DNA of 64,000 bases, taken from positions 1 to 64,000 of the forward strand of contig NZ_LIPW01000002.1 in NCBI RefSeq assembly GCF_001418345.1, written 5' to 3'. Below the pieces are notes generated by a model. It did not search any database. It saw only the letters and a list, made by a program, of their open reading frames with translations, and had not been told where the DNA came from. Of the stretch, positions 24,927 to 34,114 are shown piece by piece. Each line of letters opens with the position of its first letter. Position 1 is the stretch's first letter. This DNA comes from Pseudidiomarina woesei. GTDB taxonomy: Bacteria; Pseudomonadota; Gammaproteobacteria; Enterobacterales; Alteromonadaceae. A program made the position numbers and the translations under genes.

Positions 24927-26003
24927 ATGAAACGGTTATCTATTGTATCAGCAGCGGTACTTTCTGCGCTTGTTATCGCACCAAGTATGGCAAAAACAGG
25001 TAACGAACCCGGTAGTATTTACGTAGGACCTCGTATTGGTTTGTTTGGAACGGACTCTGATCGTCGAGTGATCGAAGACAATCGCATTCAGTCATTCGGT
25101 GGTGGCTTTGATTCGGCAATGGGCGGTATTGAAGCTGGTTTTCAATTCACTCCAGAGTGGGGATATCGAGTGTACTACGATTACCTGCGCGGTGATCTTG
25201 AAACATCTGGCTCTTCAACCTCAACGGGTAGTGCGTTGGGTATTGATTTACTTTACAACTTCACGCCAAAATTTTATGGCTCAATTGGTATCAACGGAAC
25301 CGAGTTTAGCGATGTAAGCAACCGCTTCTTGCGTGTTGGTGCTGGTTATAAAGAATTTTTGAATGAAAACTGGGCTCTAAGTATTGAAGGTGCGGTTCAA
25401 CAAAGCGACGGCGACTTGACTGAGTTTATGTTCATGACCGGTTTACGCTACTACTTTGGTGGTGCGCAGCAACCTACGTACACCAAGCCAGAGCCTGCGC
25501 CGGCACCAGTAGCCCCACCTAAGCCTGAGCCAGTTGACTCAGATGGTGATGGCGTTATGGACGATAAAGATAAGTGTCCGAACACGCAGCTAGGCTACAA
25601 AGTGGACGCTGATGGTTGTGTTATGTATGCCAACGAAACAGTGACTCGTGAACTTGTTGTAACCTTTGGTTTGAACTCAGCTGAAATTTCTGCTGATCAA
25701 AAGTCAGATATTCGCGAAACTGCCGAGTTCTTACGTGAATATCCACAGTTAGATATCGTTATCGAAGGTCATACCGACGACACTGGTGCTGCAACATATA
25801 ACCAGCAACTGTCTGATCGCCGTGCTAAGTCAGTTGGTGACAGCTTGATTAACGACTTCGGTATTGCTGCGGAGCGTGTGAGTACTGTTGGTTACGGTGA
25901 GAGCCGTCCTAAGTACCCAAATAACTCGTCAGAGAACCGCGCGAAGAACCGTCGCATTGAAGCCGTCATGTCGGTTACTAAGCGTGTACCTATCGAAAAC
26001 TAA
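24927..26003 (+). CDS. OmpA-family outer-membrane porin
   Basis: An outer-membrane protein that anchors the membrane to peptidoglycan. I chose ATG 24927 because AAGGAG ends 6 bases before it and it begins a clean signal peptide (MKRLSIVSAAVLSALVIAPS, cleavage after Ala22); an in-frame ATG 12 codons earlier has no such support. Residues about 30-178 form an eight-strand barrel, 184-202 a Pro/Ala linker, 203-219 a thrombospondin-type-3 calcium repeat (DSDGDGVMDDKDKCPNT), and 243-350 the OmpA peptidoglycan-binding domain with GHTDDTG (281-287) and Arg298/Arg299. The 358 residues are normal. It sits between mutY and trmB, which are neighbours in E. coli. Confidence 0.93.
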   Translation: MKRLSIVSAAVLSALVIAPSMAKTGNEPGSIYVGPRIGLFGTDSDRRVIEDNRIQSFGGGFDSAMGGIEAGFQFTPEWGYRVYYDYLRGDLETSGSSTSTGSALGIDLLYNFTPKFYGSIGINGTEFSDVSNRFLRVGAGYKEFLNENWALSIEGAVQQSDGDLTEFMFMTGLRYYFGGAQQPTYTKPEPAPAPVAPPKPEPVDSDGDGVMDDKDKCPNTQLGYKVDADGCVMYANETVTRELVVTFGLNSAEISADQKSDIRETAEFLREYPQLDIVIEGHTDDTGAATYNQQLSDRRAKSVGDSLINDFGIAAERVSTVGYGESRPKYPNNSSENRAKNRRIEAVMSVTKRVPIEN

Positions 26004-26043
26004 GTTTATTCGGTAGTTAACGTCGAATAAAAAGACAGTGAAT

Positions 26044-26079
26044 AAAGGCGTGCCAAACTTGCGTTTGGCGCGCCTTTTT
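26044..26079 (+). terminator. Terminator of the ompA-like gene
   Basis: A 14-bp stem with one T-G pair (26045-26058 with 26063-26076), loop TTGC, followed by a T-run ending at 26079. A strong intrinsic terminator about 40 bases after the stop. Confidence 0.93.
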
Positions 26080-26137
26080 GCATAATGAGCGCCGCAACCT
26101 AAATTCATAATCTATTTAAATAACGCACAGAGGCCGC

Positions 26138-26854
26138 ATGAGTTCGGACAATCTAGAAAAAGCCCAAGCCGAAGGGAAATACATTCGCAAAATACGTAGT
26201 TTTGTGAAGCGAGAAGGGCGCCTTACTAAAGGCCAAGCTGCTGCGTTAGAACGTACTTGGCCACGTATGGGCTTAACTCACGAGCAAGGTTTTGTTGATC
26301 TTGAGACTGTATTTGGCCGACAAGCTCCAACTGTGCTTGAAATTGGTTTTGGCATGGGCAAATCGCTAGTAGCTATGGCTCAAGCTGCACCTGAAAAAAA
26401 CTTTATTGGTATTGAAGTTCATCGCCCAGGCGTTGGTGCGTGCCTAATGGATGCGGAAGAAGCAAAGTTAACTAATTTGCGTGTATATGAACATGACGCA
26501 GTGGAAGTGCTACACGACTGTATTGCCGATAATAGTTTGGCGACAGTACAGGTGTTTTTTCCAGACCCATGGCATAAGAAACGCCACCACAAACGCCGAC
26601 TCATTCAACCTGAGTTTGTTGAAGCTTTGCGTAAAAAGCTAGCGATTGGTGGTGTTTTGCACTTAGCAACAGACTGGGAAAACTATGCCGAGCATATGCT
26701 GGAAGTAATGAGTGCAGCGCCCAATTGGCGTAATCTTGCTGCCGACAATACCTATATTCCGCGGCCCCAAGAGCGTCCACTAACCAAGTTCGAACAGCGT
26801 GGAGAGCGCCTAGGACATGGCGTGTGGGACCTTAAATTTGAGCGCATCGCTTAA
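26138..26854 (+). CDS. trmB: tRNA (guanine-N7)-methyltransferase TrmB
   Basis: Methylates N7 of G46 in the variable loop of tRNAs with S-adenosylmethionine. The Rossmann motif [11 protein letters not shown] lies near residue 67, [16 protein letters not shown] follows, and the catalytic block [16 protein letters not shown] with FV is complete. The 238 residues match E. coli (239). AGAGG lies just before the ATG. Its TAA and the convergent hemW stop both lie in the 10-bp palindrome TTAAGCTTAA (26851-26860). Confidence 0.96.
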   Translation: MSSDNLEKAQAEGKYIRKIRSFVKREGRLTKGQAAALERTWPRMGLTHEQGFVDLETVFGRQAPTVLEIGFGMGKSLVAMAQAAPEKNFIGIEVHRPGVGACLMDAEEAKLTNLRVYEHDAVEVLHDCIADNSLATVQVFFPDPWHKKRHHKRRLIQPEFVEALRKKLAIGGVLHLATDWENYAEHMLEVMSAAPNWRNLAADNTYIPRPQERPLTKFEQRGERLGHGVWDLKFERIA

Positions 26855-26856
26855 GC

Positions 26857-28002
26857 TTAATCAAGCAAGGTATCGAGTATAGAATTCAAATAACGACGCC
26901 CAAGCGCCGTAGTGCGCCAATGGGTGTCGCTTTCTTCGATTAACCCTTTTTGTTTGGCCGCAGCTAATAAACCCGAAGCATGTGAGCTTGAAATTCCCGT
27001 GAGTTGCTCAAAAGCTACTTTAGGAACCGTTTCAAAAAGGCGTAAATAGTTCATGAAAAATTCGAACGGTAACTCGTTCGCCGCGACATCCCAAGTGCGA
27101 TACCGAAGCGGTCGAGTTAGGTCCAAATAGCCCTGCGGGTGTTTAATTTTCTCACACCGCAGAATGCGCTGCTCAGCGGGTAAGGTTATTTTACTATGAG
27201 CGCCGCAGCCAATGCCTAAATAATCACCAAAGGTCCAGTAATTACGGTTATGCGCACTTTGATGGCCAGGTTTGGCGTAAGCACTTACTTCGTATTGTTC
27301 ATAGCCTGCCGCTATTAGCTTTTCGTGGCCACGTTCTTGAATGTCCCATAGCGATTCATCTTCGGGTAATTGCGGTGGTCGGCTGGCAAATGCGGTATTC
27401 GGCTCAATAGTTAATTGATACCAAGAAATATGCGGTGGGTTAAGAGCAATAATTCCGTCTAAATCGGCCATGGCTTGCTCGACCGACTGATCGGGTAGCC
27501 CATGCATCAAATCAAGATTAAAGCTACGCAGACCAAGCGTAGCAGCGTGAGCGGCAGCTGTACGAGCTTGTTCAGGGTCATGAATACGACCTAAACTTTG
27601 CAACTGTTCAGCTTGTAGGCTTTGAACTCCAATAGACAGTCGATTTACACCGGCCTTAACAAATCCAGCAAAACGTTCGGTTTCAAAAGTGCCGGGGTTT
27701 GCTTCAAGGGTAATTTCGCACTCAGGCGTTAGTGGTACAATATTTTCTATTCCACGTAATAACGCAGTAATCGCATCTGCGCTAAATAAGCTAGGCGTAC
27801 CGCCACCGATAAAGATGCTACTTAATGGTCGCTGTTGGGCCCAACTCTTATCTGTACGGAGGTCGTCTAATAATCGCGCCACATATTCTTGCTCGGGTAT
27901 GTCATGCTTGAGAGCGTGCGAATTAAAATCGCAATAAGGGCATTTTTGAATACACCAAGGTATATGTACATAGAGCGATAACGGTGGCTGTTGCATGATC
28001 AT
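26857..28002 (-). CDS. hemW: Radical SAM heme chaperone HemW
   Basis: A HemN-like radical SAM protein that binds heme and is thought to insert it into respiratory enzymes; it is not a true coproporphyrinogen dehydrogenase. The [4Fe-4S] motif C-X3-C-X2-C is Cys17, Cys21, Cys24 in [40 protein letters not shown] and the C-terminal HemN domain ([11 protein letters not shown]) follow. The 381 residues match E. coli (378). ATGs exist at 28002 and 27996; the first overlaps the rdgB stop, so coupling is likely. Confidence 0.94.
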   Translation of the reverse strand: MIMQQPPLSLYVHIPWCIQKCPYCDFNSHALKHDIPEQEYVARLLDDLRTDKSWAQQRPLSSIFIGGGTPSLFSADAITALLRGIENIVPLTPECEITLEANPGTFETERFAGFVKAGVNRLSIGVQSLQAEQLQSLGRIHDPEQARTAAAHAATLGLRSFNLDLMHGLPDQSVEQAMADLDGIIALNPPHISWYQLTIEPNTAFASRPPQLPEDESLWDIQERGHEKLIAAGYEQYEVSAYAKPGHQSAHNRNYWTFGDYLGIGCGAHSKITLPAEQRILRCEKIKHPQGYLDLTRPLRYRTWDVAANELPFEFFMNYLRLFETVPKVAFEQLTGISSSHASGLLAAAKQKGLIEESDTHWRTTALGRRYLNSILDTLLD

Positions 28003-28601
28003 TTAGGGGCACGCAATTGTAGTTGTTGTACCAGACCACGTAAAGCTTGACCGCGATGACTTAGCTGGCGTTTTTGATCTGCCGACAACTGCGCCGCAGT
28101 ACAATGCTCGCTGGGTACCCAAAAAATAGGATCATAACCAAAGCCACCTTCGCCTGCTGACTGTTCGGTGATTTGTCCGCGCCATTGTCCATGGCAAACA
28201 ATTGGGGTTGGATCTTGCGCATGCGTTAGGTAAACCAAAACGCAGTGAAAACTCGCCTGGCGTTGCTCAGTTGGAATAGTCTTCATTGCGTCGAGCAGCT
28301 TTGCGATATTGTCTTGGTCGCTGCATTGAGGGCCTGCATAGCGCGCAGAATAAATACCCGGTGCACCTTGGAGAGCATCAACTGCTAGCCCAGAATCATC
28401 TGCTAAAGCAGGTAAACCGGTATGCGCTGCTGCATGGCGAGCTTTGATTATGGCATTTTCGATAAAGGTTAGGCCGGTTTCTTCGGCCTCTTCGAACTGC
28501 CATTCAGACTGTGCCCGAACATGCCATCCAAATGGTTGAAGTAAACCTTCAAGTTCAATTACTTTACCTTTGTTGCCGGTAGCGAGTACGAGTTCTTGCA
28601 T
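27999..28601 (-). CDS. rdgB: dITP/XTP pyrophosphatase RdgB
   Basis: Hydrolyses non-canonical purine nucleotides (dITP, XTP) to the monophosphate and keeps them out of DNA and RNA. I chose ATG 28601: it gives [14 protein letters not shown], the usual start, at 200 residues (E. coli 197), with GGTGA 8 bases upstream. An in-frame upstream ATG would add 21 residues. Motifs: TGNKGK (substrate), [13 protein letters not shown] with the catalytic Asp, [10 protein letters not shown], and [11 protein letters not shown]. It overlaps hemW by 4 bases and is divergent from the antiporter gene. Confidence 0.95.
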   Translation of the reverse strand: MQELVLATGNKGKVIELEGLLQPFGWHVRAQSEWQFEEAEETGLTFIENAIIKARHAAAHTGLPALADDSGLAVDALQGAPGIYSARYAGPQCSDQDNIAKLLDAMKTIPTEQRQASFHCVLVYLTHAQDPTPIVCHGQWRGQITEQSAGEGGFGYDPIFWVPSEHCTAAQLSADQKRQLSHRGQALRGLVQQLQLRAPK

Positions 28602-28676
28602 GAAATTAGTCACCAATGTTTCATCATTGGCTGCTATTATACGGGCGTAACGCCGAGTCACCAAGGAGATAAATAG

Positions 28677-30416
28677 TTGGCGAGTATCAATGGAATAATG
28701 CTTTTAATGGGGTCGTTACTACTGATCAGTATATTAGCTGCAGTAGTTTCAAACCGTTTGGGCGCCCCTTTATTACTAACCTTTTTAGTGGTTGGCATGC
28801 TGGCTGGCGAAGAAGGCGTATTGGGTATTCAGTTCAGTAACCCTGAACTGGCATTTTTCATTGGCTCATTGGCGCTGGTCATTATTTTGTTTGATGGCGG
28901 CATGCGCACTCATAAGGAACGCTTTCGGGTAGCTTTATGGCCTGCAATAAGCTTAGCGACTATTGGTGTTGCTCTCACTTGTGCTTTGACTGCGGCTGGA
29001 GTGGTTTGGTTTTTCGACTTGCCATGGCCGACTGCGTTGCTTATTGGTGCGATTTTGAGTTCGACAGATGCTGCTGCAGTATTTGGTATATTTCAATCGC
29101 AGAATTTACGTATTAAACAACGTGTAGCCTCAACGCTGGAAATCGAATCGGGCACGAATGACCCGATGGCCATTATTCTCACCATGACATTAACCTCGAT
29201 GATTGCTGCAGCGGATAGCTTTTCTTGGGGGTGGATGACTGTAGATGTGCTGCAGCAACTTGCTATTGGTTATCTTGCCGGTTGGGTTGGCGGTCGTTTC
29301 TTCGTATGGATGGCCCAAAAAATAACCGTGCAGTTTTCATTTTTCCCTTTGTTAGCTGCAGCTACTGCGGTGGTAATTTTTGCGTTAGCCAGTGCTATTG
29401 GCGGCAGTGGCTATTTGGCCGTGTATTTAATGGGTTATAAAATTGGTAACTCACGCTTGCCACAACTGCCACATATTTTGCAGGTACAAGACGGTTTAGC
29501 ATGGCTAAGCCAAATCATGATGTTCTTAATTCTTGGGCTATTAGTCACGCCGTCACACTTGATGCAGCACTGGGCCTTGTCATTATCGGTCGCTGTGATG
29601 ATGATATTTGTTGCGCGTCCACTAGCGGTGTTAATTAGTTTGGCACCGTTTTCGTTCCCGTGGAAAGAACAAGTATTCGTAGGTTGGGTAGGATTGCGCG
29701 GAGCGGTACCGATAATTCTTGCCCTGTATCCATGGCTAACAGGGTTACCTAATCAAGAGTTATATTTTGATATAGCGTTCATGGTGGTTATGGTTTCACT
29801 GATTGTGCAAGGTTGGTCATTGGCTCCCATGGCCCGTTGGCTTGGTTTGGAAATTCCAGCTCCGGCGGAGCCCGACCGACGTATGCCGCTTGACCGAGTT
29901 GGTAGTAAAGACCCTATGGAGTTATGGGCCTATCAAGTGACTGAACGCTCTCCTGCTTGTGATCACTATTGGCTAGAGCTACGTCTCGATGTACCGGCCG
30001 AATTCTTGGGCGTTATTCGTAACGGTGAGTGGTTATTGCCCAACCAACAACCACAGCTTTGTGAGGGCGATACTGCTTTGGTAGTGGCCAAAGTTGAGCA
30101 TGTTGATGCTATTAGCAAGGTGCTGGCCGCAGGTGGCAAAACAACTGAACTTCAATCAAGCGAGTTCTTTGGTGACTTCAGTTTGCGAGGTGACTTAACC
30201 CTAGCAGAGGTCGCTAGTTTTTATACCTTAGGCGAATTGGAGGAAAGCATTCAAGCGCTAACCTTAAATGATTACTTTACGCAAAAATTCCATCGCCGAG
30301 TCGTGGTGGGCGACCATTTGCAACTGGGCACAGTGCGCTTGACCGCGCGCGAAGTTACTGATGATGGCTTCATTCAGCAAGTGGGTATTAAGTTAATGTC
30401 AGGTTCTGGCAAATAA
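28677..30416 (+). CDS. nhaP2: K+/H+ antiporter, NhaP2 (CvrA) type
   Basis: A CPA1 antiporter that exports K+ in exchange for protons. The start is TTG at 28677, supported by AAGGAG (28663-28668) 8 bases upstream. Residues 1 to about 400 contain 12-13 membrane segments with SSTDAAAVF and ESGTNDPMA, the conserved acidic ion-site blocks. A TrkA-C domain (about 410-490) and a CorC/HlyC-like domain ([18 protein letters not shown] onward) follow, the NhaP2 layout. The 579 residues match the family. It lies in opposite orientation inside the otherwise conserved yggS-proC-yggT-DUF4426/rdgB-hemW stretch. Confidence 0.93.
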   Translation: MASINGIMLLMGSLLLISILAAVVSNRLGAPLLLTFLVVGMLAGEEGVLGIQFSNPELAFFIGSLALVIILFDGGMRTHKERFRVALWPAISLATIGVALTCALTAAGVVWFFDLPWPTALLIGAILSSTDAAAVFGIFQSQNLRIKQRVASTLEIESGTNDPMAIILTMTLTSMIAAADSFSWGWMTVDVLQQLAIGYLAGWVGGRFFVWMAQKITVQFSFFPLLAAATAVVIFALASAIGGSGYLAVYLMGYKIGNSRLPQLPHILQVQDGLAWLSQIMMFLILGLLVTPSHLMQHWALSLSVAVMMIFVARPLAVLISLAPFSFPWKEQVFVGWVGLRGAVPIILALYPWLTGLPNQELYFDIAFMVVMVSLIVQGWSLAPMARWLGLEIPAPAEPDRRMPLDRVGSKDPMELWAYQVTERSPACDHYWLELRLDVPAEFLGVIRNGEWLLPNQQPQLCEGDTALVVAKVEHVDAISKVLAAGGKTTELQSSEFFGDFSLRGDLTLAEVASFYTLGELEESIQALTLNDYFTQKFHRRVVVGDHLQLGTVRLTAREVTDDGFIQQVGIKLMSGSGK

Positions 30417-30424
30417 AACAAAAA

Positions 30425-30450
30425 TTAGGGCCACATTAATTGGCCCAAAA
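30425..30450. terminator. Terminator between nhaP2 and DUF4426 gene
   Basis: GGGCCA (30428-30433) and TGGCCC (30441-30446) form a 6-bp stem around a 7-base loop that contains the stop codon of the minus-strand gene. On the minus strand it runs into TAATTTTTG, so it suits that gene best. On the plus strand the following AAAATTCTTT is weaker. Confidence 0.65.
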
Positions 30451-30879
30451 TTCTTTGTGAAAGCGCAGTTCATGGCTTTCGTTGCCTTGCTTAATAGTAA
30501 TAAAAAAGCGCAAAGTTTCTAGATTAGTAAAGCGTGTTTGCGTTAAGTAATAAACAGCGTCGCCTTCTACGACTTCTTTAAAGTCTAGACGAGTTTGTTG
30601 GCTTAATGGATTCATGACATATCCACTTACTTCAACGCGCTGAGCCGGCTTGTTTGGAAGGGTTGCGTCAAGCACAGAAATATTTAATGTTGCTAAAGTT
30701 TCACTACGCGAAAGCCCATATTGTGAGGCCATCTCGGCTCGCAATAGCGTTGAATTAAACGCATTATAATGTACTTCCCATGAGCCTAACCGCTTGCTTT
30801 GTTCGGCATAACTAGAGGGCGCAAAACCTGCAGTAGCAAACGTCAAAACAATAAAACCTAATAGCATCAGATTTTTCAT
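30436..30879 (-). CDS. DUF4426 domain-containing periplasmic protein
   Basis: A 147-residue exported protein of unknown function. Residues 1-25 are a signal peptide (hydrophobic stretch, cleavage likely after SYA). The remainder reads as a small beta-sandwich: LGSWEVHYNAFNSTLL, LSRSETLATLNISVL, ending HELRFHKEFWAN, all typical of DUF4426. No cysteine or catalytic motif stands out. It follows yggT by 11 bases and belongs to the yggS-proC-yggT unit, where this family is found in other marine gammaproteobacteria. Confidence 0.88.
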   Translation of the reverse strand: MKNLMLLGFIVLTFATAGFAPSSYAEQSKRLGSWEVHYNAFNSTLLRAEMASQYGLSRSETLATLNISVLDATLPNKPAQRVEVSGYVMNPLSQQTRLDFKEVVEGDAVYYLTQTRFTNLETLRFFITIKQGNESHELRFHKEFWAN

Positions 30880-30890
30880 GTAAACCTCGC

Positions 30891-31442
30891 TTAGAGCCCC
30901 ATACCCATGCTAAATAAGTTATTAAGGAGAATGCGGGCAAACTGAATAGCTACAATCAGCACTAAAACTGACAAATCTAGCCCACCAATCGGCGGAATAA
31001 GACGACGAATGGGCGCTAAAAATGGCTCTGTTAGCTGAGCCATTAACGCAGTCATTGGGTGATAGCCAGTATTAAACCAACTCATAATGGCGCGAATGAT
31101 CGTTATCCAGAATAGCAACGAAAGGAACTGAAATAGCACCACCGCTAACCCCATAATGATGATGTCGCTCACCATGGGTAGCATGCCAGCGGTTAAACTC
31201 GATAAGGCGATAATTTTGCCAATGCCGACCACATAAGCAAGCACGATGGATGCCAAATCCCAATGGCCAAGGGTCGGTAATATACGACGCAAAGGCAGTA
31301 TCAGAGGGTTGGTGACCTTCACCACGAATTGACTCATAGGGTTGTAAAAATCAGCGCGCGAGGCCTGCAACCATATGCGCAGCAACACGGTGATCAAAAA
31401 TAAGTCGAAAGCAATTTCAATGAGAAAATTTAAAGCATCCAT
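30891..31442 (-). CDS. yggT: YggT family membrane protein
   Basis: An inner-membrane protein of 183 residues made of two similar halves, each a YGGT domain with paired hydrophobic helices. The repeat signature is visible twice: NPMSQFVVKVTNPLILPLRRILP in the first half and YHPMTALMAQLTEPFLAPIRRLIPP in the second. Members have been linked to osmotic tolerance and, in other phyla, to membrane organisation; the molecular role is not settled. It lies between proC (22 bases) and the DUF4426 gene (11 bases). Confidence 0.92.
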   Translation of the reverse strand: MDALNFLIEIAFDLFLITVLLRIWLQASRADFYNPMSQFVVKVTNPLILPLRRILPTLGHWDLASIVLAYVVGIGKIIALSSLTAGMLPMVSDIIIMGLAVVLFQFLSLLFWITIIRAIMSWFNTGYHPMTALMAQLTEPFLAPIRRLIPPIGGLDLSVLVLIVAIQFARILLNNLFSMGMGL

Positions 31443-31464
31443 CAGAGGTCTCTAACTTGTGAGT

Positions 31465-32292
31465 TTAAAATAGTTTGGCCATTTCTTGGTTACGCTGCAC
31501 TGCCGCTTTCACAGCGTTTGCCGAAATATCGTCGATATCGGCGCCCTGGTAAACCTCAATGCCCTTGGCAGTAGAACCACCTTTACTGGTTACCTGCTTA
31601 CGTAAATCTTCTAATTCAAGTTCGCTAGCAATGGCCATTTCAGCTGCACCGAGTGCGGTTTGTTGAACCATTTGACGTGCTTTTTCACGATCAAAGCCTA
31701 GTGCTGTTGCGGCTTTTTGCAAGCTGGCCATAAATTCAAAGAAGTAGGCTGGGCCACTACCGGCTACGGCACCTAGAATATCAAGCTCGTCTTCGTTCGC
31801 GACCCATAAAGTTGCGCCAACACCGTCAAAGGCTTCGGTAATGTACGAGCGGTCGTCTTCACTAACGCGGTCATCAGCGACCAAGCCAGACATGCCTTTA
31901 CCTACTAAAGAAGGGGTGTTTGGCATGACGCGAATCATGCGAATGTCGTCACCGAGGTATTGGCGATATTTCTCAATGCGAATGCCAGCAGCAATAGTTA
32001 CAATTAATTTATCTGCAAGGTTTGGTACTTCTGCACGCAGCGCGGCGCAGACATCCGCCATAAGTTGCGGCTTTACTGATAGTACAATGACATCCGCAGT
32101 AGCTGCTACTTCAGCGTTGTTATGGCTGGTATGTACGAGTAATTCACTGCTTAGCTTATCAAGTTTAGGTTGGCTTGGATTGCTCACGTATATGAGCTCG
32201 CTAGGGTAGCCACTTTTCACCATGCCTCCAACAATACTTTGGGTCATATTGCCTGCACCAATAAATGCTATTTTACGAGGCGATGTTGTCAT
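31465..32292 (-). CDS. proC: Pyrroline-5-carboxylate reductase ProC
   Basis: Reduces pyrroline-5-carboxylate to proline with NAD(P)H, the last step of proline synthesis. The Rossmann motif FIGAGNMTQSIVGG is at residues 10-23. VLSVKPQ, RVMPNTPSLVGKGM and the C-terminal helical domain AVAGSGPAYFFEFM with QTALGAA and TSKGGSTAKGIEV complete it. At 275 residues it has the usual length. It lies between yggS and yggT, the common gammaproteobacterial arrangement, with 51 bases after yggS. Confidence 0.96.
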   Translation of the reverse strand: MTTSPRKIAFIGAGNMTQSIVGGMVKSGYPSELIYVSNPSQPKLDKLSSELLVHTSHNNAEVAATADVIVLSVKPQLMADVCAALRAEVPNLADKLIVTIAAGIRIEKYRQYLGDDIRMIRVMPNTPSLVGKGMSGLVADDRVSEDDRSYITEAFDGVGATLWVANEDELDILGAVAGSGPAYFFEFMASLQKAATALGFDREKARQMVQQTALGAAEMAIASELELEDLRKQVTSKGGSTAKGIEVYQGADIDDISANAVKAAVQRNQEMAKLF

Positions 32293-32342
32293 GTTGCTTC
32301 TCCTGTTTTTTTGTTTTTTGGGCTAGTTGTTGCAATTGGCGC

Positions 32343-33044
32343 TTAAGGCGCAGTACGGCTGCCAAATATGGCGGTACCAATGCGCACCATGGTGGCACCG
32401 TGTGCCACCGCAATTGGCCAATCATTACTCATACCCATGGATAAAGTATCTACCTGTTTATATTGGGCTTGTAACTCAGAAAACAACCGTTGCATAGCAG
32501 CAAAGCTTGGCGCGCTGTTCGCGGCCTGCACATGAGCGGTTGGAATGGTCATTAAACCGCGTAGGGTTAACTGCGGCAGTTCACTTATAAGTGCAGCCAA
32601 CTCCATCACCTGTTGCGGTTGCACCCCGGCTTTTGATTGCTCGTCGTCAATATTGACTTGAATGAGCACATTTAGCGGAGGCATGTCGGAAGGCCGCTGG
32701 TGCGCAAGGCGGGTTGCAGTTTTTGCGCGGTCAACGCTATGCACCCAAGTAAAATGTGTTGCGATATCGCGGGTTTTATTTGACTGAATTGGACCAATAA
32801 AATGCCAACAAATGTCGTTGTTAGGCAACGCTGCTGAAACTTGCACAATCTTTGCAATTGCTTCTTGTACATAGTTTTCACCAAAATCACGCTGTCCAGC
32901 AGTGTAAGCAGCAACAATATCTGTCGCAGGTTTAGTCTTGCTAACGGCAATCAATTGTACGCTTTCGGAAGGCATTTGGTGAGCATTTGCTACCTCAGTA
33001 ATTTTACTACGGACTTCTTTTATGCGTTCAGCTATGCTATTCAT
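32343..33044 (-). CDS. yggS: PLP homeostasis protein YggS (PLPBP/PROSC)
   Basis: A fold-III PLP-binding protein without catalytic activity that buffers pyridoxal phosphate. VQLIAVSKTKP holds the PLP lysine near residue 35. DFGENYVQEA, WHFIGPIQSNKTR, HSVDR, LIQVNIDDEQSKAG and LSMGMSNDWPIAVAHGATMVRIGTAIFG are the conserved blocks. ATG 33044 is preferred over the adjacent TTG at 33047. The 233 residues match E. coli (234). It is divergent from pilT with only about 33 bases between, so their promoters must overlap or lie within coding sequence. Confidence 0.95.
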   Translation of the reverse strand: MNSIAERIKEVRSKITEVANAHQMPSESVQLIAVSKTKPATDIVAAYTAGQRDFGENYVQEAIAKIVQVSAALPNNDICWHFIGPIQSNKTRDIATHFTWVHSVDRAKTATRLAHQRPSDMPPLNVLIQVNIDDEQSKAGVQPQQVMELAALISELPQLTLRGLMTIPTAHVQAANSAPSFAAMQRLFSELQAQYKQVDTLSMGMSNDWPIAVAHGATMVRIGTAIFGSRTAP

Positions 33045-33077
33045 CAATGAAATAACTCACTTACAAGAGGCTGTTAC

Positions 33078-34112
33078 ATGGATATCACTGAGTTACTCAG
33101 TTTTGCTGTTAAGCATAAATCATCAGACTTACATTTATCAGCAGACTCGCCTCCTATGATACGGGTAGACGGTGACGTTCGTAAAATAAATATCCCAGCG
33201 CTGAGCCATAAGCAGGTGCAAGAACTTGTTTACGACATTATGAACGATCGCCAACGCAAAGAATACGAACAAAATTTAGAGTGCGATTTTTCATTTGAAG
33301 TACCTGACTTGGCACGTTTCCGGGTTAACGCCTTTGTGCAAAACCGCGGTGCCGGCGCAGTATTCCGTACTATCCCGAGTGAAGTGTTAACACTTGAGCA
33401 GTTAGGGGCACCGGAAATTTTTAAAACCATTTCAGAAAATCCGCGTGGCCTAGTTTTGGTTACCGGGCCAACGGGTTCGGGTAAGTCAACAACCTTGGCG
33501 GCGATGATCGACTATATTAATGAAAGTAAGCATCATCACATTTTAACCATCGAAGATCCGATAGAATTTGTACACAAAAATAAGCGCAGCTTAATCAACC
33601 AACGGGAAGTACACCGCGATACCCACAGCTTTAGTAACGCGCTACGCTCGGCTCTGCGGGAAGACCCTGATGTTATTCTAGTGGGTGAGATGCGTGACCT
33701 AGAAACCATTCGCTTAGCGATGACTGCAGCGGAAACAGGTCACTTGGTGTTTGGTACTTTGCACACCACTTCAGCACCGAAAACCATTGACCGTATTGTG
33801 GATGTATTTCCTGGTGATGAGAAGCCAATGATTCGCTCAATGCTGTCAGAATCGCTGCGCGCCGTCATATCACAAACGCTGTTGAAGAAAGTAGGCGGCG
33901 GACGGGTTGCGGCTCATGAAATTATGATCGCCACATCAGCGATTAAAAACTTGATTCGCGAAGACAAAATTGCGCAAATGTATTCGTCAATTCAAACTGG
34001 GGCTGCGCATGGTATGCAAACCCTTGATCAATGCTTACAGAACTTATTAAACCAAGGTTTGGTTGGGCGTGCCGATGCCAAAGCCAAAGCTGCCAATAAG
34101 GATTCCTTCTAA
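33078..34112 (+). CDS. pilT: Type IV pilus retraction ATPase PilT
   Basis: A hexameric ATPase that drives retraction of type IV pili, giving twitching motility and DNA uptake. PAS-like N-terminal domain, then Walker A GPTGSGKST (130-138), Asp box LTIEDPIE (157-164), Walker B ILVGEMRD (200-207) and the His box GHLVFGTLHT. AIKNLIRE near residue 292 corresponds to the AIRNLIRE motif needed for retraction, so this is PilT and not PilB. The 344 residues equal the family length. AGAGG lies 8 bases before the ATG. pilU follows 2 bases later. Confidence 0.97.
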   Translation: MDITELLSFAVKHKSSDLHLSADSPPMIRVDGDVRKINIPALSHKQVQELVYDIMNDRQRKEYEQNLECDFSFEVPDLARFRVNAFVQNRGAGAVFRTIPSEVLTLEQLGAPEIFKTISENPRGLVLVTGPTGSGKSTTLAAMIDYINESKHHHILTIEDPIEFVHKNKRSLINQREVHRDTHSFSNALRSALREDPDVILVGEMRDLETIRLAMTAAETGHLVFGTLHTTSAPKTIDRIVDVFPGDEKPMIRSMLSESLRAVISQTLLKKVGGGRVAAHEIMIATSAIKNLIREDKIAQMYSSIQTGAAHGMQTLDQCLQNLLNQGLVGRADAKAKAANKDSF

Positions 34113-34114
34113 TT

